DNA of 64,000 bases from Chryseobacterium sp. MYb264 (GCF_035974275.1 NZ_CP142422.1:2108001-2172000), one strand, 5' to 3'. Positions 54,714 through 62,879 are shown, counted from the first letter of the stretch. The notes: generated from the letters alone by a model not told the origin. Numbers and translations: made by a program.

Positions 54714-55349
54714 ATGCAAAAACTTGCTTTATTCTTACTCTTATTTTCCAATTTACTGATCGCACAAAATGACGGTTGGAATAAAATTAAAGAAGATATC
54801 TATCAAAAAACAGTTAAAGAGAATTCTACAGAGACGATAAAAGATCCTGATATTGTTACATTTACCACCTTTGGTTTTGCAAAAGGCGAAACTATTCAGT
54901 TGGATCCGGCAAAGCAAATAACCTCTGTACAGACCAGTTTTGAGGATTTAAAAAGTTTCATTAAAAGCGATTTAGATCTTAAAAAAAATTCAAAATATCT
55001 CGTTAAAATTCAAATGAAAGAGCCTGAAAGTTATAAATACAATATCTTTCTTTTAGATAAAATAACGAAACAAGATAAAGAGAAACTGGAACATTATCTG
55101 AAGAAAAATTATGCTTTGACAAGCATCCAATATATTTCTAAAGAAGAAGCAAAAAATAATGCAAAAAAAGAATTAGGAGTTGAGGAAGGCGATCTATTTG
55201 AAGAAGATATTTTTCCTGCAAGTTTTCAGCTTTACTCTAAAAAACCTCTTCATTTAGAACCTGTAACAAAGCTTTTTCCAAAAATAGTTGAAGATACCAT
55301 TGATAATAATCAATTACCGAATTTCATTGTTTTTGATGTAAAAACATAA
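54714..55349 (+). CDS. Secreted protein with an FtsX-extracellular-domain-like region
   Basis: 211 residues with a signal peptide (LLFSNLLIAQND). The C-terminal half resembles the extracellular domain of FtsX: IQYISKEEAKNNAKKELGVE, then FEEDIFPASFQLYSK, matching the FtsX pattern yISKEEA...lG...NPLPaSf. Unlike FtsX it has no membrane helices and no ABC partner next to it. Preceding it is a short region of unknown fold (30-100). A link to peptidoglycan hydrolase control is a guess from similarity. Confidence 0.6.
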   Translation: MQKLALFLLLFSNLLIAQNDGWNKIKEDIYQKTVKENSTETIKDPDIVTFTTFGFAKGETIQLDPAKQITSVQTSFEDLKSFIKSDLDLKKNSKYLVKIQMKEPESYKYNIFLLDKITKQDKEKLEHYLKKNYALTSIQYISKEEAKNNAKKELGVEEGDLFEEDIFPASFQLYSKKPLHLEPVTKLFPKIVEDTIDNNQLPNFIVFDVKT

Positions 55350-55381
55350 AAAAACTCCCACTTTTCGTGGAAGTTTTTTCG
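55348..55381. terminator. Bidirectional terminator between the FtsX-like gene and polA
   Basis: AAACTCCCAC / GTGGAAGTTT stem with one mismatch and a TTTTC loop, A-run left and T-run right. Confidence 0.82.
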
Positions 55382-55411
55382 TTATTGTGAATAAATTATT
55401 TCTACTGATTT

Positions 55412-55455
55412 GATAGGATTGACATCCTATCCTGATATAAGTCGCCACTTCGTGG
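55412..55455. repeat. REP-like double hairpin downstream of polA
   Basis: GATAGGATTGACATCCTATC and GCCACTTCGTGGC are two adjacent small palindromes just past the polA stop. Confidence 0.45.
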
Positions 55456-55475
55456 CTCACTCAATTCATGTTATT

Positions 55476-58322
55476 TTAATGCGCCTCTAACCAGTTATCT
55501 CCTACTCCAACCTCAACTAAAAGAGGAACCTGTGTTTCCACTGCATTTTCCATTTCGGTTTTAATGATATTTTTTGCTACTTCCACCTCGTCAATCGGGG
55601 CTTCGAAAATTAATTCGTCATGCACCTGAAGTAACATTTTGGTCTGTAGCTTTTCTTTTTCCAGTTCGTTCTGAATTTTGATCATCGCCATTTTCACCAC
55701 ATCAGCAGCACTTCCCTGAACAGGAGCATTCACCGCATTTCTTTCCGCATGACCTCTCACTACGAAGTTTCCTGAATTAATATCTTTTAAATGACGTTTT
55801 CTGCCCAATAATGTCTCCACATACCCCTGCTGACGCGCTTTGTTTACCTGATCAGCCATGTATTCTTTCAGTTTAGGATAGGTTTCAAAATACGCTTCGA
55901 TCATTTGCTTGGCTTCGGACCTTGATAATCCGGTTTGCTCTGCCAAGGCAAAAGCTCCCTGACCGTAAATAATTCCGAAGTTTACCGTTTTAGCCTGACT
56001 TCTCTGCGTTTTGGATACTTCCTCCAAAGGAATTTTAAACAGCTTGGCTGCGGTAGAAGCGTGAATATCTTCGCCTTGCTGGAAAGCTTTGATCATATTA
56101 TCTTCACCGGAAATTTCAGCAATTAAACGAAGTTCGATCTGGGAATAATCGGCAGAAATAATTTTCTTTCCTTCCCCCGAAACAAAAGCCCCACGGATCT
56201 GCTGGCCTCTTAACGTACGGATCGGAATATTCTGTAAATTCGGGTTTACACTGGCCAGACGACCTGTTGCTGCCGTAGTTTGTGAGAAATTGGTGTGAAC
56301 ACGGTTGTCCGTTTTTTCAATCTGAGAAGGCAGTGCATCAACATAAGTAGATTTCAGCTTCTGATATGTTCTGTACTCCAGAATATGCTGGATAATCTCA
56401 TGTTTCGAAGCTAATTTCTGAAGCACATCTTCTGAAGTCGCATACTGACCGGTTTTGGTTTTCTTCGCTTTCGGATCAAGCTGCATTTTATCAAATAAAA
56501 TATCTCCCAGCTGCCTTGGCGAATTCATATTAAACTCTTCTCCTGAAAGTTCGAATATCTTTGATTCTAATTGTTTCAGATCATTTTCTAAATCTACACT
56601 TTCCTTCGCGAGCCATTTTTCGTCCAGAGAAATTCCGGCCAATTCCATTTTAGCTAAAACTTCCATCAACGGCATTTCTATATTGAAGAACAGGTCTTCT
56701 AACTTTTCCTTTTTTAACTGAGGCGCAAACAGCTCGTACAACTGAAAGGTTACGTCAGCATCTTCCGCCGCATAATCCGTCTGTGTTCTCAGGTCGGCAT
56801 CTCTGAAGCTGCCCTGTTTTTTTCCTTTTTTACCGATAATAGTTTCGATAGAAACGGGTTTGTAGTTCAAATATACCTCTGAAAGATAATCCATCCCGTG
56901 TCTGCCATCCGGATTTAGAAGGTAATGGGCAATCATGGTATCGAACACGGCTCCTTTCACCGTGATCTGATATTTTTGAAGGACTTTATAATCGAATTTT
57001 AAATTGTGAGCGATCTTTAACAGGTCTTCCTTTTCAAAAAATGGTCTGAAGATTTCCAAAGTCTGTAAAACTTCTCCCTGATCTTCTGATAAAGGAATAT
57101 AATAGGCCAATCCTTTTTTGTAGGAGAAGCTCATTCCCACTAATTCGGCTTCCAGTTCGTTTAAAGAAGTGGTTTCCGTATCGAAGCAAACTGCTTTTTG
57201 CTTTAATAAATTCTGAACCAAAATCTTCTGCGCTTTTGGATTATCCACAAACTGATACAAGTGATCGTTCTGCTCAATCGTTGATTTTGTGGAAGTTGCC
57301 TGCTCAAGCTCTTCATAGGTCGCAAAAAGATCCAGCTGACCGACGGCCTGCGCTACTTTCTGCTGTGGAGTTGTTTCTGTAACTACCACTTCAGTTTCCG
57401 CCGCTGCTGCTTTAGTTACAGCCGGAGCAAAGGCCCTGTAAAGATTTTCATATAATCTTGTAAATTCTATTTCATCAAACACTTTTTTAGCCTGCTCAAA
57501 ATCGGGAGTTTCCAGATCGTACTGTTCCTGGTGGAATTCGATGGGCGCATCACAGATGATTGTGGCTAATTTTTTAGATAAAATTCCGCGTTCTGCAGAA
57601 GCTTCCACTTTTTCTTTAAGCTTTCCTTTTAATTTATCAGTATTCGCCAAAAGATTTTCAATGCTTCCGAATTCTTTCAGGAATTTCATGGCTGTTTTTT
57701 CACCAACCCCATCCAATCCCGGAATATTATCCACGGCATCACCCATCATCGCTAAATAATCGATAACCTGCTTCGGGTCTTCAATTTCATATTTAGCTTT
57801 CACTTCTTCTACTCCTAAAATCTCAATATCTCCACCTTTTAATCCCGGTTTGTACATTTTGATTTTATCGGTCACCAACTGGGCAAAATCCTTATCCGGA
57901 GTTACCATAAATGTGGTATAACCTTCTTTTTCAGCTTTGCAGGCAATGGTTCCGATCACGTCATCCGCTTCATATCCTTCCACTCCCAAATATGGAATAT
58001 GCATTGCCTCCAGAATTCTGTGAATATATGGAACGGCAATTTTGATCGCCTCAGGGGTTTCACTTCGGTTTGCTTTATATTCAGCAAAATCTTCAGTCCT
58101 TACGCTCGCCTGCCCGACATCGAAAACAACAGCCAGATGCGTTGGTCTTTCTCTTCTGATCAATTCAATCAAAGAGTTGGTAAAACCAAATATCGCAGAA
58201 GTATCTATTCCTGTGCTCGTTATCCTCGGACTTCTGATCAATGCGTAATATCCTCTGAAAATCATCGCATAAGCATCGATGAGAAAAAGTCTTTTATCTT
58301 GTGTTGCCTCTATATTTTCCAT
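55476..58322 (-). CDS. polA: DNA polymerase I
   Basis: 948 residues from the ATG at 58322 (MENIEATQDKRLFLIDAYAM); a TTG three codons earlier is rejected. The N-terminal 5'-3' exonuclease has GYEADDVIGTIA and VTPDKDFAQL. A 3'-5' exonuclease domain follows with its acidic motif CFDTETTSL intact. The polymerase domain shows motif A SADYSQIELRLIAE, motif B RSQAKTVNFGIIYGQG and motif C LQVHDELIFEAP. All three activities therefore look functional, unlike in polymerases with a dead proofreading domain. Roles: Okazaki-fragment processing and repair. Confidence 0.97.
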   Translation of the reverse strand: MENIEATQDKRLFLIDAYAMIFRGYYALIRSPRITSTGIDTSAIFGFTNSLIELIRRERPTHLAVVFDVGQASVRTEDFAEYKANRSETPEAIKIAVPYIHRILEAMHIPYLGVEGYEADDVIGTIACKAEKEGYTTFMVTPDKDFAQLVTDKIKMYKPGLKGGDIEILGVEEVKAKYEIEDPKQVIDYLAMMGDAVDNIPGLDGVGEKTAMKFLKEFGSIENLLANTDKLKGKLKEKVEASAERGILSKKLATIICDAPIEFHQEQYDLETPDFEQAKKVFDEIEFTRLYENLYRAFAPAVTKAAAAETEVVVTETTPQQKVAQAVGQLDLFATYEELEQATSTKSTIEQNDHLYQFVDNPKAQKILVQNLLKQKAVCFDTETTSLNELEAELVGMSFSYKKGLAYYIPLSEDQGEVLQTLEIFRPFFEKEDLLKIAHNLKFDYKVLQKYQITVKGAVFDTMIAHYLLNPDGRHGMDYLSEVYLNYKPVSIETIIGKKGKKQGSFRDADLRTQTDYAAEDADVTFQLYELFAPQLKKEKLEDLFFNIEMPLMEVLAKMELAGISLDEKWLAKESVDLENDLKQLESKIFELSGEEFNMNSPRQLGDILFDKMQLDPKAKKTKTGQYATSEDVLQKLASKHEIIQHILEYRTYQKLKSTYVDALPSQIEKTDNRVHTNFSQTTAATGRLASVNPNLQNIPIRTLRGQQIRGAFVSGEGKKIISADYSQIELRLIAEISGEDNMIKAFQQGEDIHASTAAKLFKIPLEEVSKTQRSQAKTVNFGIIYGQGAFALAEQTGLSRSEAKQMIEAYFETYPKLKEYMADQVNKARQQGYVETLLGRKRHLKDINSGNFVVRGHAERNAVNAPVQGSAADVVKMAMIKIQNELEKEKLQTKMLLQVHDELIFEAPIDEVEVAKNIIKTEMENAVETQVPLLVEVGVGDNWLEAH

Positions 58323-58349
58323 AAGGAACAAATATAAGAATTCTTATCT

Positions 58350-58555
58350 CTTTCTTTCGTCTTGAAACAAAAGAAACAAAAATTCAAGACTTGGAAATAA
58401 ATGCTAAAAATGAGATTTGATTCTCTAAAAATTCTAAACTTGTGCGAATTCATAATTTGTGCTTCGATTTAATATTTGTCACGCACTTCAAACACTAGAA
58501 TTTTCTTAGCGTTCATAAAATTCATTTTTTTAACGCATTTATTTCCTAAGTCGAT
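58350..58555 (+). repeat. About 210-bp dispersed intergenic repeat, copy 2
   Basis: Aligns with 14230-14440 in the same orientation (ACAAAAGAAACAAAAATTCA, AGACTTGGAAA, ATGCTAAAAAT, CTTGTGCGAATTCA). It lies directly upstream of polA and begins a gene-free block of about 1.1 kb (58323-59410). Confidence 0.7.
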
Positions 58556-58624
58556 TTTGGGGTGCGGGAATTCCCCTCCTTTGGAGGAGGTGGTGTTATT
58601 TTCAACGTTTTACAATATCATTTT

Positions 58625-58697
58625 TTTGTCATTTCGTAGGAATTTAAGCGTATATTTTCCTCATATTATAAGCCTGAAATCCAACGAAATGACAAAC
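58625..58697. repeat. GTCATT-type palindromic element, copy 2
   Basis: TTGTCATTTCGTAGGAATTT on the left and the complement TTGTCATTTCGTTGGATTTC on the right, around an AT-rich centre. Related to 1663-1744. A single half-arm (AATCGAAATGACAAA) recurs at 59350-59364. Confidence 0.6.
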
Positions 58698-58710
58698 TGT
58701 ATATTTATTT

Positions 58711-58870
58711 CAAGTTTTGAAAGGAGGACCACAGCCCTAGCCCAGATAGAAACGGATACCCCGCAACGGAGTCGGAGAGTTTTTGGAGAGGAAGGGATTT
58801 TGGAGTTGGCAGGCGTGGAAAAGCGCTGGCGTGAGGAGTATGAGTGGATAGCTGGAAATAGCTTCTAAAA
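58711..58870 (+). ncRNA. Conserved-looking GC-richer intergenic element, possibly Flavo-1-type RNA
   Basis: GGAGGACCACAGCCCTAGCC and CCAGATAGAAACGGATACCC at the start and GTGGATAGCTGGAAATAGCT at the end resemble an intergenic element I know from many Flavobacteriia, which I associate with the Rfam Flavo-1 RNA motif. It is distinctly GC-richer than its surroundings. Assignment and strand are from memory and uncertain; the centre could fold as a stem. An ORF running through it has no protein-like conservation that I can see. Confidence 0.38.
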
Positions 58871-58900
58871 AAAAATTAGAATTAGCTACTGAAATTATAC

Positions 58901-59023
58901 CATTTTATCTTTGAAATTTCCTTTAAATTATTCACCCCCTGCGGGGTTATAACGTCATTAAATACTTGCTCATCGGGCTTCACCCGACGCTACTGATAGG
59001 TAACCCCTTCAAGGTTTATTAAG
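58901..59023 (+). repeat. CCCCTGCGGGG repeat unit, copy 1
   Basis: About 123 bases: CATTTTATCTTTGAAATTTC, TTCACCCCCTGCGGGGTTAT, TTAAATACTTGCTCATCGGG and CACCCGACGCTACTGATAGG. It is nearly identical to 59194-59318. The unit contains the hairpins CCCCTGCGGGG and CGGGCTTCACCCG. Confidence 0.8.
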
Positions 59024-59190
59024 GATCAGTTTCAAAACTTGGGGCGAAATTGTTTAGATGTTTTTTTTGCCACGAATGCACTAATATTTTTATTTCCCAC
59101 AGATCGTACAGATTTTCACAGATGATATTGTTGATTTCCTTTGTTTAACCTTTGTGGTCTTTTATAAGTGGACCGGTTTGGTGAGACTTA
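59024..59190 (+). repeat. About 165-bp dispersed repeat, direct copy
   Basis: Starts GATCAGTTTCAAAACTTGGG and contains GAAATTGTTTAGATGT, TGCCACGAATGCACTAATAT, TATTTCCCACAGAT and TCTTTTATAAGT. This is the inverted counterpart of 21860-22025. It fits exactly between two copies of the CCCCTGCGGGG unit. Confidence 0.75.
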
Positions 59191-59193
59191 TAT

Positions 59194-59318
59194 CATTTTA
59201 TCTTTGAAATTTCCTTCACACTATTCACCCCCTGCGGGGTTATAACATCATTAAATACTTGCTCATCGGGTTTCACCCGACGCTACTGATAGGTAACCCC
59301 TTCAGGGTTTATCAAGGT
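59194..59318 (+). repeat. CCCCTGCGGGG repeat unit, copy 2
   Basis: Direct repeat of 58901-59023 with only a few changes (GGGTTTCACCCG in place of GGGCTTCACCCG). Confidence 0.8.
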
Positions 59319-59361
59319 AAATTTAAAAAAATTGTATTGATCTGATGTTAATCGAAATGAC

Positions 59362-59394
59362 AAAAAAAAGACCTCAAATTGAGATCTTTTTGTA
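59362..59394 (-). terminator. Terminator of the immunity gene run
   Basis: AAAAGACCTCAA / TTGAGATCTTTT stem with a 1-base loop and one G-T pair. The minus strand continues with a T-run, about 20 bases past the Imm51 stop. Confidence 0.8.
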
Positions 59395-59410
59395 TTTAAA
59401 AATATAATTT

Positions 59411-59761
59411 TTAATCTAATTCGGCTCTGGAAACCAGATCCTGAACAGCCAGTTCATCTTCGCAGGTATTTTTAAATTCCAACACAAATTCTTTCAGCTT
59501 TTCGGGGTTTGTGGAATAAGCGCAGAACATATCTGCTTCGGGATCGAATTTTATTTCATCAGCCATTTCGGGTTTCTTTTCCTGGACAAAAACTTTCGCA
59601 AGAGAGGCCCAATCATAGCCATTTCCTTCGAAGCCATCATCTTTTCTCCAATCGAAGATATCCGGTTTATAGCTTCCCGCATTGAGACAAACTGAAAAAG
59701 TTTTTTCTGAGGCCACCCAAAAGAAGGGTTTAATAGTTGTTTCAAAATTGTACGCTTCCAT
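59411..59761 (-). CDS. Imm51-family immunity protein
   Basis: 116 acidic residues. The segment CLNAGSYKPDIFDWRKDDGF then EGNGYDWASLAKVFV and IKFDPEADMFCAYS follows the Imm51 pattern (NAGxYK...GxxGNGYDWxSLA...FDPExxMFCAY). These cytosolic proteins neutralise partner toxins of polymorphic or T6SS systems. No toxin adjoins it. It is the last gene in a minus-strand run that starts at the tssD side. Confidence 0.72.
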   Translation of the reverse strand: MEAYNFETTIKPFFWVASEKTFSVCLNAGSYKPDIFDWRKDDGFEGNGYDWASLAKVFVQEKKPEMADEIKFDPEADMFCAYSTNPEKLKEFVLEFKNTCEDELAVQDLVSRAELD

Positions 59762-59859
59762 AAGATGTTTGTTTACATTTTGTTTTCACTACTAAAGATA
59801 CTGAATTTCTCCTTTGGGCGATTTTTTATAACATTTATTAACTTTTCCAAGGATTAAGT

Positions 59860-60276
59860 CTAACTTCCCTGCTGTAAAAAATATAACGGAATATTGTGAT
59901 AATTCGGATGATCGCCCATCCATAAATCTAAGCCTTCAAAAAAATGATGATCATCTTCCTTCAGCTTTTCCTGTACTGTATTATGAATTTTAAACAACAA
60001 CTCGGCAACTGTAAAAAATTCGCCATTATCAGCTGTTAAAAGAAAATCGGGTTCAATGCTGTCTTCAATTTCGTTGTCCCAATATTCATACTGCACGACT
60101 ACTTTATCCGTATTTAGAACAGCCTGATCAAAATCCACATCGAAAGTTTTGCCTTTGATTTTTTCGTTATATTCTTTTAATGCTAATCTGAAATCTTCAG
60201 TAACGGGAAATTTCTCTTCGCTGAAATTCCAGAGTACATCTTGTAAAATCTGTTTTGGGTATTGTTCCATCATCAT
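59860..60276 (-). CDS. Acidic small protein of unknown family in the immunity cluster
   Basis: 138 residues, rich in Asp/Glu, starting with three Met codons (60276, 60273, 60270). Segments such as VVVQYEYWDNEIEDSIEPDF and FFEGLDLWMGDHPNYHNIPL are compact and cytosolic in style; no signal peptide or membrane helix. The start abuts the stop of the DUF6630 gene with no gap. Size, acidity and context fit an immunity protein, but I cannot name the family. Confidence 0.7.
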   Translation of the reverse strand: MMMEQYPKQILQDVLWNFSEEKFPVTEDFRLALKEYNEKIKGKTFDVDFDQAVLNTDKVVVQYEYWDNEIEDSIEPDFLLTADNGEFFTVAELLFKIHNTVQEKLKEDDHHFFEGLDLWMGDHPNYHNIPLYFLQQGS

Positions 60277-60744
60277 TTAATATTTCTTTATTCCTGAATC
60301 CAGAGAAGTAATTGTATCAGCCAGATCAGAATCAGCCAAAATGGTAACATAGCTATCACTATTGATATCAATATCAAAAATGGAATACCCCTTACCTTCC
60401 AATATAGCATTAACTTTCACAAAAAAAAATTCCGGCTCCAAATCATAGAGATCTTCATCGTTTTCTATAACCACTGACGCACCGAGCTTAGCTGCTATCT
60501 CTTGAATTTCCTCTTTTGCTGTAGCATAATTTTCTTTCCAGTCGATTTCTAATGCATAACCTTTTTCAATAAGCAAATCGATCATCAGCAACCTTGTGAT
60601 ATCCTGATGCTCATCGGGCGTTCTGAAAAAGAAATCTTCGTATAGCGCAGGATCTGCATTAACTTCTGACAATTTCTTCACCATAGTTTCTTTATCATCT
60701 AAATCTCTTACCAGAATATTGATGATCTCTTTATAATTTTCCAT
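60277..60744 (-). CDS. DUF6630-like protein
   Basis: 155 residues, acidic and cytosolic. The helical N-terminal half (MENYKEIINILVRDLDDKE) includes RLLMIDLLIEKGYALEIDWK; the C-terminal alpha/beta half contains GASVVIENDEDLYDLEPEFF. It resembles DUF6630 proteins, which often occur in toxin-immunity clusters; the name is from memory. It follows the PoNi gene by 9 bases and abuts the next one, so the three are one operon. Confidence 0.7.
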   Translation of the reverse strand: MENYKEIINILVRDLDDKETMVKKLSEVNADPALYEDFFFRTPDEHQDITRLLMIDLLIEKGYALEIDWKENYATAKEEIQEIAAKLGASVVIENDEDLYDLEPEFFFVKVNAILEGKGYSIFDIDINSDSYVTILADSDLADTITSLDSGIKKY

Positions 60745-60753
60745 AGTTTACTT

Positions 60754-61542
60754 TTATTTCCAGTGAACCCAATCGTAAGGATAATACTTCTGATTTTTCA
60801 GAGATGAATCTTCAGCATCTGCTATTTTTACAAAAGCTGCACTTTCGAAACTCCAATATCCGAAGAAGACCTCATTTTTGTTTTTATCATTATCAAACCA
60901 GTAGGTAGGTTTCATTTTTTTGTACCAGACATTATCCAGATAGTTTTTGAGATCTTCTGTGTTTTTTGTTTCGTAAAAAGTTTTCAAAAAACCAAACTCA
61001 TCAGGATAAGTGAGTTCTGAAACCTTATTCCGATCCGAAAACTTAGACCAAATAATGAGATCATAAATACCGTCTTTATGTCGGCTTTCATCTAAAACTG
61101 TAATTATTTTTCTAAAATCTGAATCATCGATATCTAAAAGAACTGCCAGTGACAGCATCCACAGCATTAAAATATAATCATCAAACTGAATATTTTTCCC
61201 TTCGCTTTGCCAGCCTTCTTTTAAAGCATTAATGACTTCCTTAAAATTATTCTGAATTTCCTGAACAGAATGTCCGGCGGAATATTTAGCAATTACCGTA
61301 TGAAGCCCTGTTGTAAAAATCTGTCTTTTCACAGCAGGAATTCTATCATTAGCTGTGGCTCCAGACTTTAATCCGTCTTCATAAAATTCGATATCTTCTT
61401 TGTTTAGTAAAATATAATTTTCAAAATACTCCTGATCTTTGAAACTTGTTCTCATACTTTTTACTACTCCGTCTATTTCTTGATGAGTGGAAGCGTCAAT
61501 ATCTGTTAATCTTTGATACAGTGGCTCATCACCTTTATCCAT
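60754..61542 (-). CDS. PoNi-type immunity protein (DUF1910/DUF1911)
   Basis: 262 residues. The N-terminal DUF1910-like helical domain (about 15-130: FKDQEYFENYILLNKEDIEF) and the C-terminal DUF1911-like domain (MLWMLSLAVLLDIDDSDFRK, EVFFGYWSFESAAFVKIADA, YYPYDWVHW) are both clear. PoNi proteins block PoNe DNase toxins delivered by T6SS or other routes. No PoNe nuclease is encoded nearby, so it would guard against toxins of neighbours or against an effector encoded elsewhere. First gene of the immunity operon, 209 bases after tssD. Confidence 0.82.
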   Translation of the reverse strand: MDKGDEPLYQRLTDIDASTHQEIDGVVKSMRTSFKDQEYFENYILLNKEDIEFYEDGLKSGATANDRIPAVKRQIFTTGLHTVIAKYSAGHSVQEIQNNFKEVINALKEGWQSEGKNIQFDDYILMLWMLSLAVLLDIDDSDFRKIITVLDESRHKDGIYDLIIWSKFSDRNKVSELTYPDEFGFLKTFYETKNTEDLKNYLDNVWYKKMKPTYWFDNDKNKNEVFFGYWSFESAAFVKIADAEDSSLKNQKYYPYDWVHWK

Positions 61543-61675
61543 TAGATCTCTAATCTTTGGGATTAATGATTCTTAAACATCCAGTTATCTTTTTAACATT
61601 AAAAAGATGATACTAAACTAAGCATTTTAATCATGATTATTTTGGATATTAAACCTAAATTTAAGATAAGCGAAT

Positions 61676-61719
61676 AAAAAAACAGAATAGTGATCTAAAA
61701 AGAGCACTATTCTGTTTAC
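61676..61719 (-). terminator. Terminator of tssD
   Basis: AACAGAATAGTG / GCACTATTCTGTT stem; the minus strand continues TTTTTTTATTCG. It lies about 35 bases past the tssD stop and separates it from the immunity genes. Confidence 0.87.
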
Positions 61720-61751
61720 CAATTTTATTTTTACTAAGATGATTGTAGGTT

Positions 61752-62156
61752 TTAGTTACCCGGCCAGATACCTTCGTAAGCAGAATTACCATAATTGATT
61801 TTTTCTGCACTGATAACGAAGCTGATCAACATACTGTTTTCATCTACTGCGTCGAAGTCCACTTCGTGCTGGATCACATATCCGTTTTCCCAGTTCAGAG
61901 TAATCAAAGTTCCTTCTTCGTGAGATTTGTTGAATGTAATTTCACCTTGTGTAGGCTTGTATTTTCCGTTTAATAAACTTTCAAGGATATCTGATTTCTC
62001 AGTAGCTTCCACGGTAAGTTTGATGATTGCATTGGAAGGATCTGATGCTACACGCCCTGATACGTCTGTAGATCTTGAAACACTGTAGTTTAGCTTCAAT
62101 AATTTTTGACCTTCTCCCCCGTTGAATTTTAAGATTCCTCTTGAATTTGCTGCCAT
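61752..62156 (-). CDS. tssD: T6SS tube protein TssD (Hcp), Bacteroidota type
   Basis: 134 residues. It starts MAANSRGILKFNGGEGQKLL, followed by LNYSVSRSTDVSGRVASDPS, TVEATEKSDILESLLNGKYK and ISAEKINYGNSAYEGIWPGN. This is the Bacteroidota Hcp family: it forms hexameric rings that stack into the expelled tube and can carry effectors. It has its own promoter, tandem upstream repeats and a strong terminator, consistent with high expression as a single gene. The sheath genes are at the other end of the window. Confidence 0.9.
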   Translation of the reverse strand: MAANSRGILKFNGGEGQKLLKLNYSVSRSTDVSGRVASDPSNAIIKLTVEATEKSDILESLLNGKYKPTQGEITFNKSHEEGTLITLNWENGYVIQHEVDFDAVDENSMLISFVISAEKINYGNSAYEGIWPGN

Positions 62157-62219
62157 TTTTTGTAAATTTTAAGCGTTAATATTTTGTGATTTGGTAATAT
62201 TTATCCTTTGATTGTGAAA

Positions 62220-62227
62220 CAAAGATA
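62220..62227 (-). promoter_or_regulatory. -7 box of tssD
   Basis: The minus strand reads TATCTTTG, a perfect TAnnTTTG, 64 bases before the ATG. No TTG -33 element is at the expected distance, suggesting dependence on an activator. Confidence 0.55.
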
Positions 62228-62275
62228 GGATGGATCATGTGATTTGAAAAACTTTTAAAAGCGAATTTTATTTTT

Positions 62276-62312
62276 TGTAGTAGTTCTACGATTTCGTGTA
62301 GTAATTCTACGA
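62276..62312 (-). promoter_or_regulatory. Tandem operator-like repeats upstream of tssD
   Basis: Two 16-base sites, TGTAGTAGTTCTACGA (62276-62291) and TGTAGTAATTCTACGA (62297-62312), differ by one base and start 21 bases apart, two DNA turns. Each is itself a GTAG...CTAC palindrome. They lie about 60-100 bases upstream of the expected transcription start. The remaining gap (62313-62531) shows nothing recognisable. Confidence 0.55.
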
Positions 62313-62531
62313 CAACAGATCCGAAAAGAAAACAAAAACCTAACGATCAACACCTTAAACACAAATCGCCAAAGCATTTAACACCACTTCGGGAAATATC
62401 CGACCCCCCTAGCCTCAGCTTAAAATAAACAAAGCACATGGGAGATATGCACATTTTTTTCCTGTGTTATGCAATTGTATATTCTCAGTTAAAAAAAAAC
62501 TGAACCCGAAATTAATCCCGAAACTTAGCTC

Positions 62532-62879
62532 CTATATCTCTATTAAATATTTAATAAAAGGATAAGGATTATCCAGCTGATAGAATATCATATTTAAGAT
62601 CAGGAGGCCAACAAATGCCAGGTAAAAAAAGATCAATGCCACGACCACAAAAGATCTGAATCCGGTATCCTTTATTTTCCTCAGTGAGATATTAAGTAAC
62701 ACATAGGTTAACAGGGTAACCGTTCCGCTAAGAAGTCCGACCTGGGTCAAAATTTTCATTAGATTATCGAACTGAAATTCCTGAGAAAGGTGCAATATAA
62801 AATAACAGCCTGTTGCCAAAATGGTTGCCAGTACAAAAACGATAAAACCGGCTAAAATAATTTTACTATAATTTTTCAT
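62532..62879 (-). CDS. Three-helix membrane protein of unknown function
   Basis: 115 residues with hydrophobic segments at about 8-30, 44-63 and 75-98 (IILAGFIVFVLATILATGCY, VGLLSGTVTLLTYVLLNISL, SFVVVALIFFYLAFVGLLIL). No conserved motif I know. It lies upstream of tssD in the same direction, with 375 bases between, so a T6SS link is only positional. Confidence 0.6.
   Translation of the reverse strand: MKNYSKIILAGFIVFVLATILATGCYFILHLSQEFQFDNLMKILTQVGLLSGTVTLLTYVLLNISLRKIKDTGFRSFVVVALIFFYLAFVGLLILNMIFYQLDNPYPFIKYLIEI

Noticed and set aside
58476..58868. 130-codon plus-strand ORF
   Set aside because: It runs through the 210-bp repeat, the GTCATT palindrome and the Flavo-1-like element, so it is an accidental frame through repeats.
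58901..59318. CRISPR-like repeat arrangement
   Set aside because: Only two 123-bp units with one spacer that is itself a dispersed repeat; no cas genes.
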